Shown piece after piece: positions 1-10,927 of a stretch of DNA of 64,000 bases (the first letter of the stretch is position 1; each line of letters opens with the position of its first letter). The notes under the pieces were generated by a model. That model was not told the DNA's origin. It ran no database searches and saw only the letters and a list, made by a program, of their open reading frames with translations. Both the position numbers and the translations under genes were made by a program. Origin of the DNA: Symsagittifera roscoffensis (Eukaryota; Xenacoelomorpha; Acoela; Convolutidae); the NCBI RefSeq assembly GCF_963678635.1, contig NC_087063.1, positions 5,308,580 through 5,372,579 of the forward strand. Reading direction: 5' to 3'.

Positions 1-59
1 GAATTATAACTATGAATTTTAAGCGGAATATTCTGAATCGTGTATCGAGTTAATAAGAC

Positions 60-326
60 CAATTATTGCCTTCCTCAATTGAATTTGGAAAAATTTTGTG
101 GTGCGGGATAATTCTCCACGCGTAAATAATGCGCGTTAGTTTTTCAGCATCAAAGTGTCACAGCGCTGCGCTCTTAAAGTTCCGTTAGTCTATTACTGAG
201 CGTTTCACCGCACAATATAAGTCATGATAGTCTAGTGGTGAACGCACGTCTTCTGGGTAACTTTTTTGAGATTTTTTTGAAGAGAAAACGACCCCAAGCA
301 TATTCCTTACTTTATGCCAAGACCGG
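60..326 (-). repeat. old relic of the H1 Helentron-like family
   Basis: The core at about 66-145 (CAATTGAATTTGGAAAAATT, later CTCCACGCGTAAATAATGCG) follows the same order as the middle of young H1 copies, and 285-325 (ACCCCAAGCATATTCC) matches the element's 5' end read on the minus strand. It is strongly diverged, without intact hairpins. The rest of 1-715 shows no supported gene. Confidence 0.5.
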
Positions 327-715
327 ACTAAGAGCATTTGAAATCAATTAAGTTGAAAACATTTTCATAATCCAATGAACCATCAACTCAAGTCATTGCA
401 AAAAAACGTAAATCTCAGTTTGGCTGAATCAATCGCCTCCGCATTGTCATTCGAGGTCAACATTTGATTCAAGACCATCTTCCTTTCTAACGAAGCCAAA
501 GAAAAAAAGTAAGACCTGAGACATTACCTCCGTAAAAATGAAATCACCAAAAAAACCCGGCCTTAAAATTGTCAAATGGCTGTTGAAAGAATTGATTTAC
601 GAAAGCGCCTTTAATAACAAGATGCGGCAATCGAGACACAAAAACACTCAAAATTGCTCGAAATTAGAGTTTTCACCAGCGTTGAACCAGTTAACGTCAA
701 AAAAAACTCTTTGCA

Positions 716-1090
716 CAAGATACCAGGGGCGAATTTGGAGGGGGCAGGGGCGGACGATCTCCCCTCATTTCAGGAATTTGGCCCACTGCCGATCCAAAGA
801 GTGCCCCCTTTTTGGACATTCATTTTTGGCTGACCGACACTAAAGTTTTTCTAAAAGCGCTGTTGGCGCAAATGTATACTAAGGGGTAGCGCGCGCCGCA
901 AAAAAATCGAAATTTTTTCTTTCAAATTTTTTCCAAAAAAGCCTAGAAACGCGTTTTCTGGCCTTTTTAAAAAAAAAAAATGGATAAAATTAATTCATAC
1001 GTTTTTTGGGACAGCTCAGAAAATAAATAAAATTCACCCCCCCCCCCCCCCCCCCCTCGAGAAGGTCCTGGATCAGTCCCTGCAAGATAC
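716..1090. mobile_element. hAT-type miniature element with perfect 8-bp target duplication
   Basis: The element is 724-1082, 359 bp. It starts CAGGGGCGAATTTGG and ends CTGGATCAGTCCCTG, imperfect terminal inverted repeats of the CAGGGGCGGATC type known from hAT elements. The flanks CAAGATAC at 716-723 and 1083-1090 are identical, the 8-bp duplication expected of hAT transposition. There is no transposase frame. A C-homopolymer lies just inside the right end, and the inner part matches the reverse complement of 42768-43062. The GC-rich patch near 890 (GCGCGCGCC) recurs in the copy near 12630. Small open frames crossing the element are not genes. Confidence 0.85.
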
Positions 1091-2447
1091 ATTGTTTCAA
1101 TTTCAGAAATTTGTATTGGAAATGATCTTTTCGCTCACCGATAACAGTGACGGAAAATTTGCGCTCGGTTTGCATTTTGCTTCAGACAATTTTTGAAAAA
1201 TTTAACTGCAAATTTTGATAAAAAATTTATACCGTCAAAAGCATTGACACACTTCGCTAAATTTGGAGAAAAAAAATTCAGCGCAGACTATTTTTCCTAA
1301 AAATTTGGGTTTCATGAATTGCGTTTTTAGCCAATATGATATAGTTACCGTGCAAAAAATGTCGTAGGCTATCAAAGCGCGAGCGGCAATTCAATCATTC
1401 CGACTTGAAACCAGACAAGATTTTTGATCCGAATTTCGAAGAAAACGGAATGTAAAAGCTTGGGGAGGTTTTTTTGTTCAGCTAATTTTCGCTGATCGAA
1501 ATGATAGTTTTTAACACAACCTTTATGCCTCAGTGAATTTATCAACCTTCTGGGTTTCCCACGTATAAAGATACTTTGCCTCGATTATTTTTCTTAACGT
1601 TTTAAGAATTTAAAAATTGACATTTTTGGACAAATTCTGGACTAAATTATGCGCTTTGAAGAATTTATTCATTAGGCTAAAAGCGTAACTCGAATTATTT
1701 ATAGGTGAGGAATTATACCACTCAACAAAATAACTCCAAATTGAATAGAGGCTAGCTGGTCGGTCTTATTTTTACGTACGATTCAGGTTTGATTTTTGAT
1801 TTTATAGATAGTTTAAAATTTATAAATTTTCGGTATTTTTTTCTCAAAAACTATTTATATGGATTGAGTCGCAATTGGAATATTCAGGGCTTTTCCCTGA
1901 TACACAAGAAAACTTGTGGCATGTAACTTTGTACTCGTCTATTCTAATAGTGTTTGTGAGTTTGCGTAGAAGTGAGTTGAATTTCTTTTAAACCTTGAAA
2001 ACAAAAACTACTTCGAAGGACCGTCAGAACTTTTAAATTTTTGCCCGATGAAAGCAGTTTTTTTTACTCTTTGGCATGTAACTTGAAATCAAATGATTGA
2101 CTAACGGGTTTTTCAAACTTTTTTGAGGAGTTGAAGAGGAATAGAATTAAATTGGTTCTGAATTATCACTTTTCTGAGGTAACAAGGGCTCTTTACTGTA
2201 TTCAACAAACAACCCTGTTTCAAGCGAAATTGTCTGATGAAAGACTTAGTTTATTGATTCCTGACAGTAGGAGAGGATATTATTAATTAATCATTACGAG
2301 GCCAAAGTGTGTATTTTGTGAATAATAAGCTGATTCCTCAACAAGGACGCTCTTTTTATCCTTCTTTTGTTCTCTCGTCGTGTTTGATCGTTGGAACAAA
2401 TTTTCAACATGTTTAAAGACTTGTCTCTGGAATCCGGTTTGCTTTAT
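1091..2447. other. no gene seen; contains one H1 relic
   Basis: AT-rich intergenic sequence. Frames are short and broken, with no splice-bounded coding patch. The only structured part is the relic listed at 1668-1916. Confidence 0.6.
1668..1916 (+). repeat. old relic of the H1 family (centre and 3' end)
   Basis: The reverse complement of 1668-1748 reads like the relic at 3450, and 1876-1900 (ATTCAGGGCTTTTCCCTGAT) keeps the H1 terminal hairpin in altered form (CAGGG-CTTTT-CCCTG). The order centre then 3' hairpin fits plus orientation. Confidence 0.5.
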
Positions 2448-2963
2448 TGTTCCGACTTTCGATGCGAAAGTAACGGAATAATTGTGCTCGGAGTGGGTTT
2501 TTTTCTTCAGACAAATTTCGACTTTTTAACTAGCCATTTTGACGGAATTTTTTTTATATCATTCGAAAGGTATTGTTGCCTTGAGCTCAAATTTGAAAAG
2601 ATATTTCACTTGTGATCATTTTTCGTAAAGTTATGGGGGATTAAAGATTGCCATTTTGGCCAATTTGGGACAATTAACGCGCGATATAATTCGCGCTATT
2701 AACGCGTAAGCGGAGAGTTAATCCGTCTTAGAAATCGTTCCAAATTGGTTTAACGAAGCTTATTTGCCATAATTGATTTGTTACAACTAGTGAAATCTAT
2801 CCTTTTGTACTTTATATGGCGATGATTTTAAAAAAATGAAAATTTTTGAAAAAAAATTCTCATTTTGTTTTGTTACTTTTAATTTTTTAATGATATTACT
2901 GATCCATAAACCTTAATGGGCAGTCGGAACAATCAGGGTTTCGCCCTGATACGAGCAGTCTTG
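2448..2963 (+). mobile_element. H1 Helentron-like non-autonomous element
   Basis: It starts TGTTCCGACTTTCG, with 5' hairpin ACTTTCGATGCGAAAGT, and has a central GCGCGATATAATTCGCGC palindrome. Near the 3' end AGTCGGAACA inversely repeats the 5' terminus and is followed by the hairpin CAGGGTTTCGCCCTG (one T-G pair) and the end GCAGTCTTG. T flanks both ends. The open frame over its first half recurs in other copies and is part of the repeat. It is followed at once by an inverted partial copy of its own 3' end. Confidence 0.85.
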
Positions 2964-3036
2964 TTTTATATAGACCCGATTTGCTTTATCTAAAACAATT
3001 TTATATAAAAACAAGACTGCTCGTGAATCAATTTAA
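2964..3036. repeat. inverted second H1 3' end making a palindrome
   Basis: ACGAGCAGTCTTGTTTT at 2951 is mirrored by AAAACAAGACTGCTCGT about 50 bases downstream, with ATATA on each side of the centre. The whole arrangement, including the unique centre, occurs again reverse-complemented at about 9803-9897. Confidence 0.7.
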
Positions 3037-3376
3037 AGCCAACTTTTTTAAACCAACATCAAGTTTTTTTTTTCACCTCTAACTGAACCAAAAGAATGTA
3101 TAGTTTATAGTTTTTTTTGTACTCTGGTCGCTATTTATGTTGACCTCGCTGTTTTTGATCTCAAAACTTTCATCAAAACCCCATTTTTATACACATCTAA
3201 GACAATTATAAACTTAATGCTAATTGAAACATCTGAATAAAAACTTATGCGACAAAAAACAGAAACAAAACGCTCCAAAGCTCTTAGGTCGCCAGCATGT
3301 AAGAAAATGCAAGATGATAAAAGCAATTTTTTGCCGTTTTCATTTGAGAAGGAAATGAGTGGTACGCTTTTTGGAA
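3037..3376 (-). repeat. W1 repeat, diverged partner of 43600-43980
   Basis: Reverse-complemented, this stretch is collinear with 43600-43980. Shared blocks include AAGCGTACCACT, CTTTGGAGCGTTT, TAGCATTAAGTT, ATAATTGTCTTA, AATGGGGTTTTGAT, AGCGACCAGAGTAC and GGTTTAAAAAAGT. The minus-strand frame through it is not kept in the partner, so it is read as a non-coding repeat of unknown class. Confidence 0.65.
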
Positions 3377-3449
3377 AAGTTAAAAAAGTATAGATTTTAG
3401 ACAATATCAAAGATCAAGTTTTAAAAATTGAATTTTACGAAATTGAAAC

Positions 3450-3640
3450 GACCGAATAGCTAGCCTCAACTCAATTTGGAAAGATTTCATTGTGCGGGGT
3501 ACTTCGCCTCGCAAAAATTATTTGCGTTACGTTTTCAGGATTTGGGATAAAATCTTCAGATAAAATAGTCCAGGGCATGGCCAAAATGGCAAGCTTCCAG
3601 GTCCCAAAATTTTTCAAATAAAGGTTGGAGGTAAAATATC
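3450..3640 (-). repeat. old relic of the H1 family
   Basis: CAATTTGGAAAGATTT, then TTGCGTTACGTTTTCAG and GGCCAAAATGGCAAGC, follow the order of the H1 centre on the minus strand. It shares AAATAGTCCAG-CATGG with the relic at 6105. Confidence 0.5.
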
Positions 3641-3918
3641 TTTATAAATTTGATTTTCCGAAGTCAATTTTTTCAATGGGGCGTAACCTATTTTGTTAAA
3701 GTACAAAATTTTGATATCCAAAAGTTGACTGAATAAAAAAAAACATATATTCCTTTTTCTCGGAAAGTCAGAACAAAAGTGATATATAAAAAATGATTTA
3801 TAACTTACACTAAGTCTTTATTTTATCTGGGCAAAACTCTGAATTTTAAGCTACCCATTTAAGTCCATGAAGTAGTTTATGTTTTTGAACAATTTTGATT
3901 CATTTTGATTTTTTCACA

Positions 3919-3972
3919 CCCTCACACACACCCACACACACAAACACACACATACACACACTTGCACACAAT
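3919..3972. repeat. interrupted (CA)n microsatellite
   Basis: Imperfect CA dinucleotide tract with CCCACA and CATACA interruptions. Confidence 0.9.
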
Positions 3973-4343
3973 CTACGTAGAGTACAAGAATTAAGGTTGG
4001 CAAATTTTTTAAATTTAGTATCTTAATAGTCAGAGTACTCTTATCAATATAGAAATAATAGTGATATATAAATATCTATTATATCTATTATAATACGAAA
4101 AAGTTTTGATAACATGACGACATATCTTTGTAAATTTGAGCGCAGGACAGGTCTGCCCAAACATCAATACTTCAACACTTTGAACTTGATTCAAAACTAA
4201 TTTGCTTCTTTCTGAATGACTAGAATTTGCCAATCAAATTTCAGCACCTGCTCAAAACGTTTTGTTCACAATTTCAAGATGAATTATAAATAGTCCGAAT
4301 TGGCCTAAAACGAAGAATGCTTAGTAAACTACTCGAAATTTGA

Positions 4344-4771
4344 TACATTGAATATTACAAAACCGCAAAAATTAGAAATAAGAATAGGTAAGAAGACCCA
4401 CAGGACATTGATATTTTTGGACTTTAGACAATTTTCTGTCAAAACAGGCATGTTAAAAAACCGAGAGTGACAGCAATATTTTACGCGTTATTTTACCGAA
4501 ACCGAAACACTCACTTCAGTTTAAAAGGTTCTAGCAGACAACTTTCCTGAGGGTTAGTACATTGAATATTACAAAACCGCAAAAATTAGAAATAAGAATA
4601 GGTAAGAAGACCCACAGGACATTGATATTTTTGGACTTTAGACAATTTTCTGTCAAAACAGGCATGTTAAAAAACCGAGAGTGACAGCAATATTTTACGC
4701 GTTATTTTACCGAAACCGAAACTCTCACTTCAGTTTAAAAGGTTCTAGCAGACAACTTTCCTAAGGGTTAG
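4344..4771. repeat. near-identical 214-bp tandem duplication
   Basis: Unit 1 (4344-4557) and unit 2 (4558-4771) both start TACATTGAATATTACAAAAC and end AAGGGTTAG or GAGGGTTAG. I see only two substitutions between them, which implies a recent duplication or an assembly artefact. A related start (TTGAATGTTACAAAAGAGCA) occurs at about 22228. There is no coding frame through the unit. Confidence 0.9.
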
Positions 4772-7321
4772 TAGGAAACTTATAATTAGCACATTTGAAA
4801 TATTTTACTCACTGGCCAATTCTGGATGCTCTTGGTTCTCGATTTTTGCATCTGTTGTTTTCGCGTGCAGATATTGTAAAGCTACTTCCTCACTTTTCTT
4901 ACTAGTATCGTTAGAACATTTCCAAATTAGACTATGTTTTTCTTGGAAATCTTTAATTGTATTCACTGTCGTTTTTTTCGAATTTATTCGCCAATTAATT
5001 TTTGAGAGATTTTTTTGTTAGGCACGTACCATTTTATTTCCATTCAATAAACGCTTAAAACTAATCGAGTAAAAGAAGTCATTATTTTTAAATGGGAATA
5101 AAGGGGCAGTTTTTAAAAAGTTGGATCAAAGCTGTCAATTAAATAAAACAACCAAATCTGAAGTGAAACGAGACTTGCTACGGGGAGCAATTAAAAAATG
5201 GTTAGGTTAATCATGGTTTCTCTATTTTTTCTAGGTTCATTCAAGCTGTTTTGTCTGACTGAGTTTTAAATTGCTGATTTTGAAGCAATTCAGTTTTAAA
5301 TCTTTTTCAAAACAATCAACCGCTCCTTCTGCCGAAAAATGATAACACGAAAATGAAGTTTAATTTAAGTTTCCGAACGAACATATCGTCGAATTTTTTT
5401 TTTACATTGAGAGATTATAAATTAATCTAGAGGGATTAGCCGCAACCTGTTTTTGGGCTATTTTATCGTTACTGAAACATAATATAGACTTTGGTTTTTT
5501 TTTATATAACCCGAATTTCATTTACCCATTTTTTTCTGATGGTAATTCTTATTTAAAAAGAATTGATTAATCTTTTTAGCCGGTTTTCGGTTTTTGAGAA
5601 GAGTGGGTTGGATGAGGAGGGAGAGGGGGGGTGGTTGTAGTTGAGAGATCGCTTAGATGAGCCAAGCATAAGTTTTTTGAGTGTTTTATTTAATTTTTTT
5701 TTTTGAGATTGAAATTTGACAGTAATGGTATGTTGTTCATCATATTTTATTGTTCTTTGAGAAAAAAATTGATGGCAGAAGAAAATGATAGATAATTATT
5801 GTGGCAGAATGATTTACGGTAGAAAAAAGTTCATCTACCAAAACTATGACTTACGGCAGTTTCAAGCTAACCAGGCATCTAATTGACGCCATCTGATTAG
5901 AAATTATTTCATCTTGAAATTTTAATGACTATATTTTCACTGTTGTAGAAAAAGCTCAAAGCAAAATGCAGTAAGTAACTTGAAACAACTCATTGATTTC
6001 AAACTGAAAATAAATAGAACCAAAAACACTGCCCTGTAACTGTTCTAAAATCGGTTTCGGGATTTTTTTTTTGATAAAACTACAAATTTTGAGCTTTTGT
6101 TTTTCATCACCTCGGGATAAATCGCCAAACATAAATAACTCGCGTTACCTTTTCATCATAGAAAATAAATCTTTAAAGTGCGCTTAAATAGTCCAGAACA
6201 TGGGCCAATAGATAAATTTACAATTGATCTCACGTAGTCGAAATACTCAAAAGGTGTGAAAATATATTGTTAATTTTAAAAAAATCAATCGTAAAAATGG
6301 TCTTAAAACTATTTTAATCAAAGATCGGAAACAAAACTCAAAAATTGCTTCTTCGGTTTATAAAAGTACGCGTAATAATTTTATGATGATAAAAAAGGTA
6401 TCATTTTTCGTCGATCTTTAAGTTTCTTGTTTTGGAAGCTCAGCGAAAATATGCGGCTACAAAAAGTGACTGCTATTATTTTTTTGTGTCCCTAAAAACG
6501 TTAAAAAGCTCATGTTGATGCAAAATTTTAGGTAGAAAATTATCCAAGCTATCCGTTTGCTGTCCAAATAGCGTTAACAGAACATCTGTTACAAAGGTAA
6601 AGTAAAAAAAATTAGTGAAATGATTATGCTTTATTTAAAACGCGTTCTTAATATGTGAAATTCAAAGCAAAATCAAACCGGAATTTCAGGTTTTTATCAA
6701 TTTTTTCCGAAAAAAGGAAAATCGAAGACCATGTCATATCTCCACAAAAATTTATAAAAGTAAATGAACTGTGGTCAAAAATCCAAATCTCGAAAAAAGG
6801 GTTTCAAATTCACACCACATTAGATTCCTTACACAATGTTTTTTAAACTATACTTCAAATTAGTTCAATTAGCAGAAATTGAACATCTCAACCGAACGCA
6901 ATTAGTTGAACGAATTTAAAAAAAAATGTTGAAAAAATCGGAAAAAAAATACAAACACAAACGTTTCTGACAACCCAAAATTTTTTTCTCTTTAATAACC
7001 AAATTTGAAATTTAAACGGAAAATGATACTGGCTAAAATTAACAACTTGAATAATTTTCTTACATTGCTCATGAAAACGTTGTTCTGGAATTTTTTGTGC
7101 AACTGTTGCATGAAAATTATGTTATTTGGGAAATTTTTAATTTTTTTGCCATTTGGGAATTATGCTACTGAGACGCAATCTAAAAGTGCTTTGAGAGAAA
7201 TCGGAAATAATTTTTGCCTGCCTAAAAAGGTCGAATACATATTCAACTATTTTTCGAAACCCCCTCATAAATTCCTGCACACGGAACTGACTCTTTAAAA
7301 CTTCATTTCGTGCTCAAGTTC
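4772..7321. other. no gene seen; one H1 relic
   Basis: AT-rich. A diverged minus-strand H1 relic lies at about 6105-6215 (GGGATAAATCGCC, CTCGCGTTACC, AAATAGTCCAG). A G-rich run lies at 5600-5636. Frames at 6655-6846 and 7005-7298 are rich in Lys/Asn/Phe, as expected from AT-rich random sequence, and lack splice context. Confidence 0.6.
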
Positions 7322-8302
7322 ACCCGGGTTGACAAAAACGCTTATGATACTAGTTCATAATATGAAAAAAAAATGCGTATTATACTATTTCATACTATTC
7401 CATAGACCAAAAATAATACTATGTAAAAAGCATGAGAAGCATTTTTTCCGTACTATGAAATTGTATGACAAGCATTTTTTCCATATATGAAAATACCAAA
7501 AAAAATTTGTTGTGAAATTTTGCGTTTACTCCGAAACACTAACCCAGGACTTTTTGTCATAAGAAACCCAGAGTGTAACTGGTAGTTACCACGCTCACAG
7601 ATAAACTACATTTGGTAATTTTTGCCACCTACGTTAATTTTCACACTAAATGGAATTATATACCAAAAATGTTACTTTTTGTAAATGGTTAGATAATTTT
7701 TGGTTTTATAGTAATTTACATTTATCTTAGCACTTTTTTGTGAATTTTTTGATTTTTGGGTGAAAAACTCATCCTGGACTACGTTATAAACACAAAAAGT
7801 CAAATTTTGCATGCAAAATTTTTTTTCGCAAAAACTTATATTTGAGCAGAAAAGCAAGTTTGCAACCAAAAAAAAGATTAAAAATTTTCTACCTCAAACT
7901 TGTGTTTTTGCTTAAGTAAAAATGCATATAATACAATTTTTATATATGAAAATTATATGGTAAGCATTTTTTTGACCAAAATTAAAATCATGTTTTTGAT
8001 AGTCAAAATACATTCTTTCAATAATTTTTTTTAAACTTATGTAAATTCATCCAGAAACATCGTTAGACTATTTTTGAAGATTTTTTTTCTATAGCGAAAA
8101 TGCTTATTATACAATTTTCATAAATGAAAATATTATGATGAGACTTTTTTTGACCAAAATTAAAATCATGTTTTTATTGAGCAAAAAGATTCAAAAGATG
8201 GAAATAGAAAAGAATTTTTTTCCAAAATTTTTAACACAGTTTGTATATTTTGTATGAACATTGTATGATGAGCATTTCTCTTTTTTGAACGTCAACCGGG
8301 CA
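7322..8302. mobile_element. P1 element: terminal inverted repeats and internal palindromic subrepeats
   Basis: The left end ACCCGGGTTGAC...CGCTTATGATAC and the right end (reverse complement GCCCGGTTGACG...ATGCTCATCATAC) are imperfect terminal inverted repeats. Inside are at least three copies of a roughly 50-bp palindrome, AATGCTTATTATACAATTTT followed by its mirror (at about 7440, 7923 and 8099), two of them followed by TTGACCAAAATTAAAATCAT. A right-end fragment recurs at 50430-50588. There is no transposase frame; the minus-strand frame 7672-7869 lies between subrepeats and looks incidental. Confidence 0.6.
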
Positions 8303-8419
8303 TCTCTTCAGTGATGAACAAATCTTATGTAAGAAAGCAAACAACAGTTTAATTGAAAGAGATGATATGATTGCTAAAATAGTATAATCACGTCAATGCC
8401 GATAAAAAATAAGATTGAA

Positions 8420-8958
8420 CAAGACTGCTCGTATCAAGGCGAAGCCTTGAATGTTTCGACTGCCTTTTAAGGTTTATGGAGCAGTAGTAACATAAAAAAA
8501 ATTGAAGGTAATAAAATAAAATGAAAAACAATTTTTCTAAAATTTGAAAATTTATTATGAAATCATCCCCCCCACATGCCATATAAAGTACACGCCATAA
8601 AAAGAATATTTTTTGCTTTGTAACAAATCAATTATTGCTAATAAGCTTCTTTCAACCAATTTGGAACGATTTCTAAGACGGATTAACTCTCCGCTTACGC
8701 GTTAATAGAGCGAAAGATATCGCGCGTTAATTGTCCCAAATTGGCCAAAATGGCAATCTTTAAACCCCCATAACTCAACGAAAAATGATCACAGGTAAAA
8801 AAAGTTTTTCAAACTTAAGCTCAAGACAACAATACCATTTGAATGATATAAAAAAATTCCGTCAAAAATGGGCAGTTAAAAAGTCGAAATTTGTCTGAAG
8901 AAAAAAAATCCTCCCCGAGCACAAATGTTCCGTTACTTTCGTATCAAAAGTCGGAACA
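8420..8958 (-). mobile_element. H1 element, copy with compensated hairpin
   Basis: Full-length copy from CAAGACTGCTCG to GTCGGAACA, A on both flanks. The terminal hairpin reads CAAGGC-GAA-GCCTTG where most copies have CAGGGC-GAA-GCCCTG: both arms changed and pairing is kept. The first of four H1 copies in the same direction. Confidence 0.85.
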
Positions 8959-9121
8959 ATAAATTGATTAATTTTTTTAAAATTAACAAACAGTTATTTC
9001 TAAATAATATCCAGTTAGTCTTAGTAAAGGTTCGAGAAAAAAATTGACAAATCGTATAATTTAGAAATATAATTGATTAAATTTGTAAAAAACTAACAAA
9101 CAATTATTAATTAAAAAGTAA
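8959..9121. repeat. spacer with internal direct repeat
   Basis: ATTGATTAATTTTTTTAAAA plus TTAACAAACAGTTATT is repeated as ATTGATTAAATTTG plus CTAACAAACAATTATT within the 163-bp spacer between two H1 copies. Confidence 0.6.
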
Positions 9122-9616
9122 CAAGACTGCTCGTATCAGGGCGAAGCCCTGAATGTTCCGACTGCCTTTCAAGGTTTATTGAGCAGCAGTAATATATTAA
9201 AAAAATTAAATGAAATAAAATAAAACGAAATTTTTTTTTCTAAAATGTGAAATTTTTTTGAAGAAAATCATCCCCCCACACGCCATATAAAGTACAAAAA
9301 GATAGATTTCGTTCCTTGTAACAAATCAATTATGGCAAAAAAGCTTCGTTCAACCAATTTGGAACGATTTATAAGACGGATTAAATCTCCGCTTACGCGT
9401 TAATAGCGCGAATTATACCCTCATAACTTTACAAAAAATGATCACAGGTAAAATATCTTTTCAAATTTGAGCTCAAGGCAACAATACCTTTCGAATGATA
9501 TAAAAAAAATTCCGTCAAAATGGCTAGTTAAAAAGTCGAAATTTGTCTGAAGAAAAAAAAACCCCACCCACCCCAAGCACAAATATTCCGTTACTTTCGT
9601 ATCGAAAGTCGGAACA
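9122..9616 (-). mobile_element. H1 element with internal deletion
   Basis: Intact ends, with hairpin CAGGGCGAAGCCCTG. The segment between the central palindrome and the CATAACTTTAC block (TCGCGCGTTAATTGTCCC in other copies) is missing. Confidence 0.85.
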
Positions 9617-9802
9617 ATAAGTGGTCGTCCAATTAATAAACCACACATACTATTGCCTAACACGATAAAAAACATATACAATGTTATGATACCCCAAATG
9701 CAAACTAGAGATCGCTTAGCATTGTCCATCATAATTCAAACTTGGGACAGTCGGCACCCCTATATCCAAAAATAGAGATAGAAAACGTATCTTATTGGTA
9801 AC

Positions 9803-9899
9803 GATGTTGGTTTAAAAAAGTTGGCTTTAAATTGATTCACGAGCAGTCTTGTTTTTATATAAAATTGTTTTAGATAAAGCAAATCGGGTCTATATAAAA
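9803..9899. repeat. inverted duplicate of 2964-3060
   Basis: Reverse-complement match to the palindromic end-to-end junction downstream of the first H1 copy, including the unique centre GATAAAGCAAATCGGGTC and the W1 edge GGTTTAAAAAAGTTGGC. It shows that a larger unit than H1 alone was copied. Confidence 0.75.
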
Positions 9900-10417
9900 C
9901 AAGACTGCTCGTATCAGGGCGAAACCCTGAATGTTCCGACTGCCCATTAAGGTTTATGGATCAGTAATATCATTAAAAAATTAAAAGTAACAAAACAAAA
10001 TGAGAATTTTTTTTCAAAAATTTTCATTTTTTTTAAAATCATCGCCATATAAAGTACAAAAGGATAGATTTCACTACTTGTAACAAATCAAATATGGCAA
10101 ATAAGCTTCGTTAAACCAATTTGGAACGATTTCTAAGACGGATTAACTCTCCGCTTACGCGTTAATACGCGAAATATATTGCGCGTTAATTGTCTCAAGT
10201 TGGCCGAAATGCCAATCGTGAAACTCCCATAACTTTACAAAAAAGTACTACATGTAAAATATCTTTTCAAATTTAAGCTCAGGACAACAATAGTTTTTGA
10301 ATGATATAAAAAAATTACGTCAAAAATGGCTAGTTAAAAAGTCGAAATTTGTCTGAGGAAAAAAAGCCACTTGAGCACAAATATTCCGTTTTTTTTTTCG
10401 TATGGAAAGTCGGAACA
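9900..10417 (-). mobile_element. H1 element, same subtype as 2448-2963
   Basis: It shares diagnostic variants with the 2448 copy (GCCCATTAAGG, GATCAGTAATATCAT, ATCATCGCCATATAAAG without the CCCCACACG block), so the two copies and their flanking palindromes descend from one duplicated segment. Confidence 0.85.
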
Positions 10418-10420
10418 ATA

Positions 10421-10927
10421 CGATTGCTCGTATCAGGGTGAAGCAATGATTGTTCCGACTGCCTTTTAAGATCTATGGAGCAGTAATAACATGAAAAAAA
10501 TTAATTCGTTTAAAAAATGAATTTTATTTTTTCTAATTTGAGATTTTTTTGTGAAAATCATCCCCCCGCACTTTAAAAAACAAAGCGATAGATTTCGCTC
10601 CTATTAAGAATTCAATTATGGCAAATAAGCATCCTTGAACCTAGTTGAAACGATTACTAGGACGGATTAAATCTCCGCTTACGCGTTAATAGCGCGAAAC
10701 ATATCGCGCGTTAGTTGTCCCAAATTGGCGAAAATGTAAAACCATAACTTTACAAAAAATGACCACGTGTAAATATCCTTTCAAATATAAGCTCAGGACA
10801 ACAATACGTTTTGAATGATATACAAAAAGTTCCGTCAAAAATGGCTAGTTAAAAAGTCGAAATTTGTATGAAGAAAAAAAATTCCGAGCACAAATATTCT
10901 CTTACTTTCGTTACGAAAGTCGGAACA
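10421..10927 (-). mobile_element. H1 element abutting the previous copy
   Basis: It begins CGATTGCTCG three bases after the end of the preceding copy, in a head-to-tail array. The terminal hairpin is eroded (CAGGGTGAAGCAATG). The right end GTCGGAACA is intact; the 5' hairpin reads TTTCGTTACGAAA. Confidence 0.8.

Noticed and set aside
538-843. 101-codon frame
   Set aside because: It crosses the edge of the hAT element at 724, so its second half is transposon sequence.
2391-2615. 74-codon plus-strand frame with near-identical counterpart on the minus strand at 9442-9732 (FLQTNFDFLTSHFDG...)
   Set aside because: The shared part is the 5' half of H1. The frame is broken in most other copies by single-base indels, so similarity reflects the repeat, not protein selection.
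3135-3410. 91-codon minus-strand frame (MILSKIYTFLTFPKSV...)
   Set aside because: The homologous W1 copy at 43600 does not keep the frame.
4344-4771. CRISPR-like or satellite array
   Set aside because: Only two long units without spacers; a simple tandem duplication.
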